DNA from: Chionis minor
Lineage: Eukaryota > Chordata > Aves > Charadriiformes > Chionididae
Length of the DNA stretch: 64,000 nt
Reading direction: 5' to 3'
NCBI GenBank assembly: GCA_013398295.1
Contig: VZSF01017903.1
Span: forward strand, 148,399-212,398
Shown here: positions 57,135-64,000 of the stretch, in pieces
How the letters are laid out: the number at the start of each line of letters is the position of its first letter
Numbering within the stretch: position 1 is the stretch's first letter
Translations under genes and position numbers: made by a program
The notes under the pieces: model-generated
What the model was told of the DNA's origin: nothing
The model's database searches: none
The model's input: only the letters and a program-made list of their open reading frames with translations

Positions 57135-59395
57135 GCTATATTGCAGTTGGCTCAGAAGTCTTACCTAGTTGCTGGGCTATTTTTGGTTTGTAGATCTCAA
57201 TTGCTAACCTACACAGAGATATCAACTTTTGCTTAGCATATCAGGGAAGACTTCCAAGATGTTGAAGTTTAGTTTTCAGCAAGTGCATGCTGGAAGCACT
57301 GTAAAGAGAGCGGAAGAGCTGAATTCTATCGAATTATAAAAATCCGTTGTTGGTGAGTTTGCATGTAACTCAGCATGGATCTTAGTTAAACTAATTTTAA
57401 TTGGGAAAGCAGGAATGAGGATGCAGTCCTAGTAGCTATGAATAACCTTGAAGTTAGAAACATGAGAGACCCAGTCAGCTCCCTGTCCTGTTTGCATCAG
57501 CTGTGGGAGAAGCGTTGCATATGTTAGATGTTCCAAAGCAGATGTTGCGCCCGGTATCTGAAGCAAAACTTCAAGGAAACTTTTGCATTTTATTTTTGTC
57601 ATTACTGCAAAGTAAACAAATATCAAAAAAAAGTGAAGGCAAAACAATTTTGTATTTTTTTTTTTCTGGAGCCTCTTTTATTGCTGTCTCAATAATACTA
57701 CAGTTCTCATATTACAGTAATAATATTTTTTAGTTTTACAGTTTGGCCTTAATCATATTTAGATTTTTAGCACTGACATAAAAAACAAATACACGGGCTT
57801 CACAATGATGTAGTCCTATTTAATGTATTGGAATTATTCTTATGAGCAAAAAATGATATATTTGTAGAGTTGGGGCTTTAAATTGTGCATTTCTTAGTGC
57901 AGGGTCTGTCTGTGTTGTAGGTTGCCTGCAGTGTTTAACTCAATGAGTTACAGATTACTAATCTGCAGGGCTGATATTCCAATAGAATGAAAGAAACTTA
58001 TCTATATATCCTCCCTCTGTCTCCCCTTTTTGTAACCTGGTGGTGCTGTGACAACGCACAGGACTACAACTGCCCAGTCAACCTGCAAATGGTTATGTCG
58101 TAAGTGTTTATGCATACATATTATGAAGCCTAGAATAGTTCTTCTAGTTTAAAAGTACCTCCTGAAACAATTTAACTTCCAGTCTGAGTGCAAGTATTGG
58201 ATCAGTGTCAACATTATAGGTACAGCTATAAGACATCCAGGTGACTGCAAAGGTAGAACTTGGTGCTCTGAAGCTCTCATTACCGATGGTGCCTGAATCG
58301 GGTATAATGGCCTTGAAAGTTTAGCTTTTGGCTAGTTCACGAGAAAGCAGTTGGACTTGGGTTCAGCCAATGGTAGGGACTGAATGGTAGGTGCCTGAGC
58401 CAGGAGCTGAGTTACCCATCTCCTTTACAGAGGAAGGGCCAGGTACCTCCAGAGGTGGAAGAATTCACTCTGGGAATGTCTAGCTATCTGCAGTGGCTGA
58501 AGAGAGGGAGCTCTGGCTGACAAAGCTCCCAGCTTGGCTGCTTAATAAACATTTGATAAAAGTTCTCTAGGATGAATCCAGGTCACTGTGAGAACTGGTG
58601 GAAACCATGGGGGTTTTGTTTGGTTTTCATTTTTACGTTTGTGATATCGCATTACTGAAATTGGAGGGCAAATGTGTACAGTACTCATCCAAGTCACTTT
58701 TGCAGTCAACATTGAGACAAAAACATAAACTGTAAATATTTTGATTATAAATAATTACAGTACCAAAATTCTTCAAATTCTCAAGCAGTTGAGGTCTATG
58801 AGAGCCCAGTGAACACGCTGCTTTGGAGACAGCTGCAATGGCTGTACAGACATGTGATTTCTTTAACTTACGAGAATCCAAACATTCGTTTTTCCAGTGA
58901 TTTGATTTGTCACCGTTGTTAGGGTGGGATGACCTGTAAGGTGTTGGAGCACATGGTAGGTCTTGGTTATTTCATAAGAGACTGCTTCATGCTATGGCTT
59001 TATGAATGATGCTGGACAGATTCTCTAATGAAATATGTGGCGGCTTTTTGACTTGGTGTTCAGATCCATCCGGAGAAGAGTCTATATTCCTGATAGAGGT
59101 GATATAGACTATGTGGACTATTTTTATTTTTTTGAAGCTGTCTAATCTAAGCACAGAAACATTTATTGAATCAATGGGGGAAACATAAACTTCCTTTATT
59201 ATCAGATTAAGTAACTTTGGGAAAACCTTTCATCCTGAGAATTGCATGGCTAATGTTGCTGCTTTCCGATGAATGTGAATGTTTTTCCACTTCTGTCAGG
59301 CAAGCGCTATAGAGACCTTATTGTTTAAGTGTGAAATAATGTATACTTGTTAGTTAATGAGTTCAACCACCATGAGATAATCCTCAAGTGACATG
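57135..59395. other. Unassigned noncoding sequence
   Basis: No gene, RNA gene or clear transposon. A T-rich run lies at about 57,652-57,666. Confidence 0.5.
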
Positions 59396-59408
59396 AAGCC
59401 TGTCTGTG

Positions 59409-59429
59409 CTTAAAAATAAATAAATAAAA
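59409..59429. repeat. (AAAT)n short microsatellite
   Basis: AAAAATAAATAAATAAAAG; few copies. Confidence 0.7.
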
Positions 59430-59479
59430 GCTAGAAAGAATACAAATGATAAACACACATTATATCTCTCCTACTGATG

Positions 59480-59780
59480 CTGGGTTTAATTATGGGGGAC
59501 AATTACCTACCGTCGTCAAAGGATTCGCACATTAATAACATTATATGGGGATAATGTCTTTCTAAACTGCTATAGCATTTAAAAGCTGGTACTTATGTTG
59601 CAATCCAGATTCCGTCTACTCGTCAGTCCTGTCTGGATTATTGCTACATTATGTAATGTGATCTCTTGTGGGTTTTTTTTTTAATGTGTAATTAACATGT
59701 GGGTCTGACTTATCCAGTCCACTCTAATAAACCAGACTTAATAAGTGAAATAATAATAATAAATCCTACATGATTTCTGA
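59480..59780. promoter_or_regulatory. Candidate conserved noncoding block
   Basis: Homeodomain words in non-repetitive sequence: GTTTAATTATGG, GACAATTACC, GTGTAATTAACATG and ACATTAATAACATTATATG, plus the near-palindrome ACATTATGTAATGT at about 59,646-59,659. An AAT trinucleotide run lies at 59,748-59,762. Enhancer-like by texture. Conservation not testable here. Confidence 0.33.
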
Positions 59781-59784
59781 ACTT

Positions 59785-62030
59785 CTCTGTTACTCTTACT
59801 GTGACACTTTTTTTCAAGCAATACGAAGACTTAATTAGATATTTATACATCTAATTCTATCCAATTCATGTACAGTAGTCTTCTGCAAACTTTTCTCTGG
59901 TTTTATCCAGGAAAAAACTAACTGCATTGGAAAGGTAGAGTGGATATACAAACTTTCTAAGTCTCCATTCCCTGCTGCTCCTTAGTCCTCCACTTTCACA
60001 GAGGAGAGATACGCTAAAACCTGTCAAAACTTAATCTCTTGCATATCCTTCTTAAATATTGCATTTTGTACTCTTCCCATTGTAAAACCTGTTACTGATC
60101 TCTCCTAAGAATGAGCGAAGGATTTGTGACAATATTACAAAAGCACAGGTAATTAGAAAATCACAGAAATATTGCTAGTTTCTTTTTTTTTTTTTTTTTT
60201 TACAAAAAGTACCACTTTTTGTGTCACTTCTAATGCACTCATTGAATGTGTGGAGGAATATTATTAGAAATAATATTCTTTTAGTGGGCATCAATTTTCA
60301 GTGGAGGAAAACAAATCAATGGCTTGATTTAATTCTATTTACTGACTTTGTAAAGTTTTTTGGGAAAAAATGAACCATAACTTATTAATAAATTACTTCT
60401 AAGGGTCTAGCACTTCTGTTTAGTTTAGCATAGGTGACAGTTAGGAAGTACAGTGTGCCTGTGCTGTGAAGAGTGTTACAGCTGTGTCTAATTTACATGA
60501 TAACTGTTGTGTTTTCTGGTGAAATGAATTAAGAGTTTTTCTAGGTGTTTGGTTGCTTCATGCCTGATTTTTCTCATGCTGATACATTAATAACTCAATC
60601 AGATAATGATGTGCTTTCATTTTGCTTTACAGTAGATCTCTTAGAGGTACTGGAAACTCTCTTCTTGGTTTATCACAAAGTTAAAATTGCAAATATAAAC
60701 AGAATGTACTGGTTTGTACGTGGAGTGAGTGCTGTGGCAGAGATCAATGCAATTCAGGTTCATTCCAGAGAGGATTACTAATTTATGTCAGCTCTAAATT
60801 TATTCTTGGATTTTAGGGGTTCTAGTTTTATTACACAGTGCTGCTGGTTATTTTTAATGTCTTTAAAAATCTGCCCATTCTCTGTAAATATCAGGGTGTA
60901 ATTGGAAGCAGAGCTTTTAAGAAGATAATTTCTGATTAAATAAGTTTTTTTCATGAAACTTACATCAACCTGCGTAAAGTAATCCATGTACTAACGTAAC
61001 AATGTCTTAATATAGATACATTTGAATTCAAAGTATGCTATAGCATATAATCTCTTTTTACATTAAGTATAGCTTAGGTAATACTTTCTCTTGGGATATG
61101 GTTTTGTTTTTTTCTTTTTTCTTTTTTTTTTTTACCAAAGCCATTTTTAGGTTTCAGAAACATGCTAGCAAAATATCATATCAATCAACCTGAAAATGAA
61201 GGTGGAAGAGTGAACCTTTATCCAAATTGCTTTAGCAAATGTGTGTGTGTGTTAGCTTTGTATAGCAGGTTTTGTAGGAAGCATCTTTTATTAGAGCAAG
61301 GGAAATAGCTGGGAAAAAAAGGACAGAGTCTGAAAGAGAAACAGAAAACTTCTGCCAAAGAACACTTTGGGAACAGTTGTTTTAATTTAATTTTGTGTTC
61401 CTCTGTTAGACAACTTGAGGGAGAAACACAGTTAGCACCTGTGGAGCAGATCAGTGATACTGCCAAGGGAGAGGCAATATCCTCAGTTGTCTGTGACAGA
61501 GATGGCCAGCAGCTGTGGAGCAACAAGGTGTAAAAGCATGATATACCATAGAATGAGTGCTTGTATTGAATCCATCAATTTTTTTAGCTAGTACATACTC
61601 CCAGGGCTTTGGGGTGGTGCTGCAGCAGTGATGGACCCAGGCATCACACCTCCTATCCTATAGGTAGCTACAGTCCAGCCTCTCTGAAGGAGTCAGAAGC
61701 AAATGCTTTTAGTCAAAATACACAGTGTGAATCTTAACCATCAGGCAAACTAGAATGTGCCCTTTGAAGATGAGGCTAGGAGCTAAAATTCCTGACCCGA
61801 ATGGGTACCAAAAAAACATGGGCTCAATAGATACACTTGCTTTATGGTATGCTGTAACTTCCTTCATTAACCTTCCTTATGTTGCATGGGCTATAAATTA
61901 CCTGTCTCTTCTTCTGCTGAGAGAACACCACATTACCACCTCTCTTCTCCCTTCCTTTCCCTCCCCTCTCTGTGAACATCCCCTCTGTTTCACTGGTGCC
62001 AACTACCTTTTATTTCATACATGGTCTTAT
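59785..62030. other. Unassigned noncoding sequence with T runs
   Basis: T19 at 60,183-60,201, a T-rich tract at 61,101-61,133 and a short GT run at about 61,240-61,251. No gene or named repeat recognised. Open frames (for example 60,545-60,781 plus and 61,218-61,526 minus) have no recognisable domain. Confidence 0.5.
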
Positions 62031-62039
62031 AAATACTCA

Positions 62040-62215
62040 TCTTAATTACACTAGGCAACTGTTCTCAACTTGTTTTTAGCTTTGAAGTCTGTTGCTTCTA
62101 TTTCAGACAAGAAATAGAAGAGGACTTGTATGCCCAAAAGCTTGTGTTCTAACTACACCAGTTGGTTTAACAAGGGATGTGGCCTCTAACTACCAACTTG
62201 GTTTGCCTAGTTTCC
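62040..62215 (+). repeat. 3' tail of an amniote interspersed repeat
   Basis: CCCAAAAGCTTGTGTTCTAAC, then ACACCAGTTGGTTTAACAAG, follow the order of a tail I recognise from sauropsid genomes: 'gaaagcttgtctct', 'caccagttggtccaataaaag', then a pyrimidine-rich end. An upstream GAAATAGAAGAGG fits the decayed 'ctgaagaagag' part. The family name is not certain. Its position beside the Penelope-like relic below, in opposite orientation, suggests a possible link. Confidence 0.5.
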
Positions 62216-63180
62216 ATTAAGTGTGGGCCTCCCTGGGGAGGATTGGGGATGGAGTGGTTGCTTTATGACAGGCACTTCCCTGCTGGCAAGTGGATGTCCC
62301 TGATCTTTATCAAGCTTCTTCCAATGTGTATTGTCTGCTTGACCTCAACCCTGTAGCTGCTGTTAGGGTGCAGGTATATAGGATGGCGTATACCCTGTTC
62401 TGAGGTGCATGTGCATATATAGGATGTTCAAACTGGTGCATCTCTTGCTTAAGAGCATTTAATTCTTAAGATTGGGAAGATATATGGGTGGGTTTTGTAT
62501 TTGTTGCCTTGGTCAGTCTGGTGTCATCAAGGATTTGCTGGTCTGTAGTTTGTTTCTGATCACTTTGGCGGGACTGAGAGAGTGTTTGCATGCTGGAGAG
62601 GGAACTCTGTTCAAGGAAAATGTCAGAGGCAATGATGAGGGGTTGTGACTGTTTAGTAACTTCTAGGGTAGGGTAGGATTTGCTGTATGTAGGGGTATCA
62701 CTTTGTACTGTAATGAGTTCAGGGAGATGAACTGTTTCCCTGAAGAGTATTCATAGTGAATAAAGATCATATATAGGTTGGTGAGATGGGTCTCATGATT
62801 GTTCTTCTCATTACAGACATGATGGTGCCTCAGGGTTTGGCTATGTATCTTGGCTTTTTGAAATGTGTTTTGGACAATTGCTGACTCCATGTTGTAGGTT
62901 TAGATGTTTTCACTAACGGTAGTTTGTAGGCTACCATTTCGTATGCTGATCTGATTGCAGATCTACAACTGTACAGGTCTGATACTCTCTAGAAAGTACA
63001 TTTTTATGGAAGTATTCCAGATATACTTTGATGAAGGAATAGTTGTTACTGAATTTCTAGTAGGAGCAAACTAAAGAAAAACTTTTAGCCGTGTGTCTGC
63101 GTTAGCTGCAGCCCGTGGCTGGTGCAGTTAACTAGAACCTATTTATGGTGGGCCGTGAAATAGTTGAGGTATTACATGAC
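62216..63180. other. Unassigned sequence, possibly the downstream part of the minus-strand retroelement
   Basis: If the Penelope-like relic was full length, its RT core and GIY-YIG nuclease would lie here on the minus strand. The minus-strand frame 62,663-62,890 shows no catalytic motif I can place, so the body may be deleted or too decayed. Confidence 0.35.
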
Positions 63181-63184
63181 CATT

Positions 63185-63720
63185 TCAATGCTAGTTTCCT
63201 AGGGTTAGAGAAAGTCAGTTGTGGTTTGTGAAGATAAAATGGGTGAGTTTGGCAATATATTTGGATTTGAAGTCTGATGGTTAGATGTCACTCTTGCAGA
63301 TGCTCAGGAGAGGCTGTGATGTCAGGGAGGAAGGTAAAGGATGAAGTTGCTGAAAAAAAAAAAAGCTTTATGTAGAACGCTTCTGTGAATTTTGATACTC
63401 AGCAAAGATATTATGGATGCCTATAGGTCTCCAGATTTTCCTTTATTATGCATCATGAGGATCATACAAAAAGCTTGTGGGATGAGAATGAGAAATTAGA
63501 GTACAAGTTTTTATAGGAGCTCTCAGGCAGTGGATCTAGTGGTATATATCCGAGCTCTTAAATGAAGTACACTTAAAAGGAGTAGGATCGTTCTTAAGTT
63601 CCTTGTAGTAGGTAGCGTCTGCTAGTCTTACTCGCGTAGTCTTTGCAGGTTACCATGATGGTAGCCTTATCTTTGCCTGCTCTTTGACCTAATCATAAGG
63701 ATTCTAGAAACTTTGTTTAA
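63185..63720 (-). mobile_element. Penelope-like retroelement relic (N-terminal RT region)
   Basis: On the minus strand two adjacent segments in neighbouring frames match the start of Penelope-like reverse transcriptases: DKATIMVTCKDYASK (63,627-63,671) and LADATYYKELKNDPTPF (63,575-63,625). They correspond to the family pattern 'DK..T.VM...DY..K', then 'LL.D...Y..L..DPT'. Further down, a decayed stretch at about 63,430-63,475 (KLFV, then IIKENLETYR) sits where 'YGLPKIHK....LRPI' is expected. One frameshift separates the two good segments, and several stops follow. Penelope-like elements are EN(+) or EN(-) retroelements with an unusual RT. This copy is dead and truncated. The A12 run on plus at 63,353-63,364 interrupts it. 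Confidence 0.65.
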
Positions 63721-64000
63721 AAGCTTTGTTAGTGGCTGATTGTGTTCATTAATGTTTTTTGGTTTGTTTTTTGAAGCAGCTGAGGTAGTGACGAAGGTGA
63801 GAAAGAGGAGAGGTGCCCAGAAGTTGCTTTATCTTGGCTATTAAAAAATTCTTGGAGATGTGATTGGTTTTAAAAAATAAAATCCTCTAATGTTCCATAT
63901 ACTCATGCTTTTTGGGATAGCTTCTCTGTGCAGAAGTGTATGTCTATGGAGAGGTTTATTTGTTTATTAATTTAACAGCTATGACAGCCTAGTGTCACAT
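63721..64000. other. Unassigned AT-rich sequence to window end
   Basis: It may contain the more N-terminal part of the Penelope-like relic on the minus strand, but I see no motif to prove it. Confidence 0.4.

Noticed and set aside
1..64000. tRNA, snRNA or other structured RNA genes
   Set aside because: Scanning by eye found no intact A-box/B-box pair with cloverleaf arms and no U-snRNA core. The B-box-like words seen belong to MIR-type SINE fragments.

Overview
This window looks like a noncoding piece of a vertebrate nuclear genome, most likely from a sauropsid. It is AT-rich, has no credible protein-coding gene, and is dominated by stop-ridden sequence, homopolymer runs and decayed transposon fragments. 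The lineage call rests on three things. There is a CR1 LINE 3' end with the octanucleotide-like tail typical of bird, turtle and crocodilian CR1. There is a long CR1 reverse-transcriptase relic. There are several short copies of very old amniote repeats, both MIR-like SINEs and a family containing blocks such as GGCCCTGATCC and AAGTCAATGGGA. Low transposon density and scattered mixed A/C runs favour a bird. A turtle or crocodilian is not excluded, and the Ty3/gypsy relic would be unusual for a bird.

Layout. 1-16 kb: mostly featureless, with candidate conserved noncoding blocks at 1.8-2.7 and 3.5-3.95 kb and a few old repeat scraps. 16-18 kb: a cluster of old amniote repeats, including a reverse-strand MIR. 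20-22.7 kb: the most regulatory-looking part, with a duplicated 12-bp palindrome and four perfect POU octamers within about 630 bp. 30.7-32.6 kb: a long decayed CR1 LINE, plus strand. 33.1-33.7 kb: another enhancer-like block. 36.3-37.3 kb: a Ty3/gypsy-type pol relic, minus strand. 42.98-43.1 kb: a C-tract/G-tract pair. 44.8-44.9 kb: a CR1 3' tail. 47.2-49.2 kb: GC-richer sequence with a strong G-quadruplex candidate. 53.8-54.6 kb: old repeat scraps. 56.6-57.1 and 59.4-59.8 kb: homeodomain-motif-rich, enhancer-like blocks. 62.0-63.7 kb: a repeat tail (plus strand) facing a Penelope-like reverse-transcriptase relic (minus strand).

Nothing here forms an operon or pathway. The plausible reading is a gene desert or long intron that carries several candidate cis-regulatory elements among dead retroelements. 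I found no evidence for a new functional gene system. The observations most worth checking are the POU-site-rich 20.8-22.5 kb block and the three retroelement relics.
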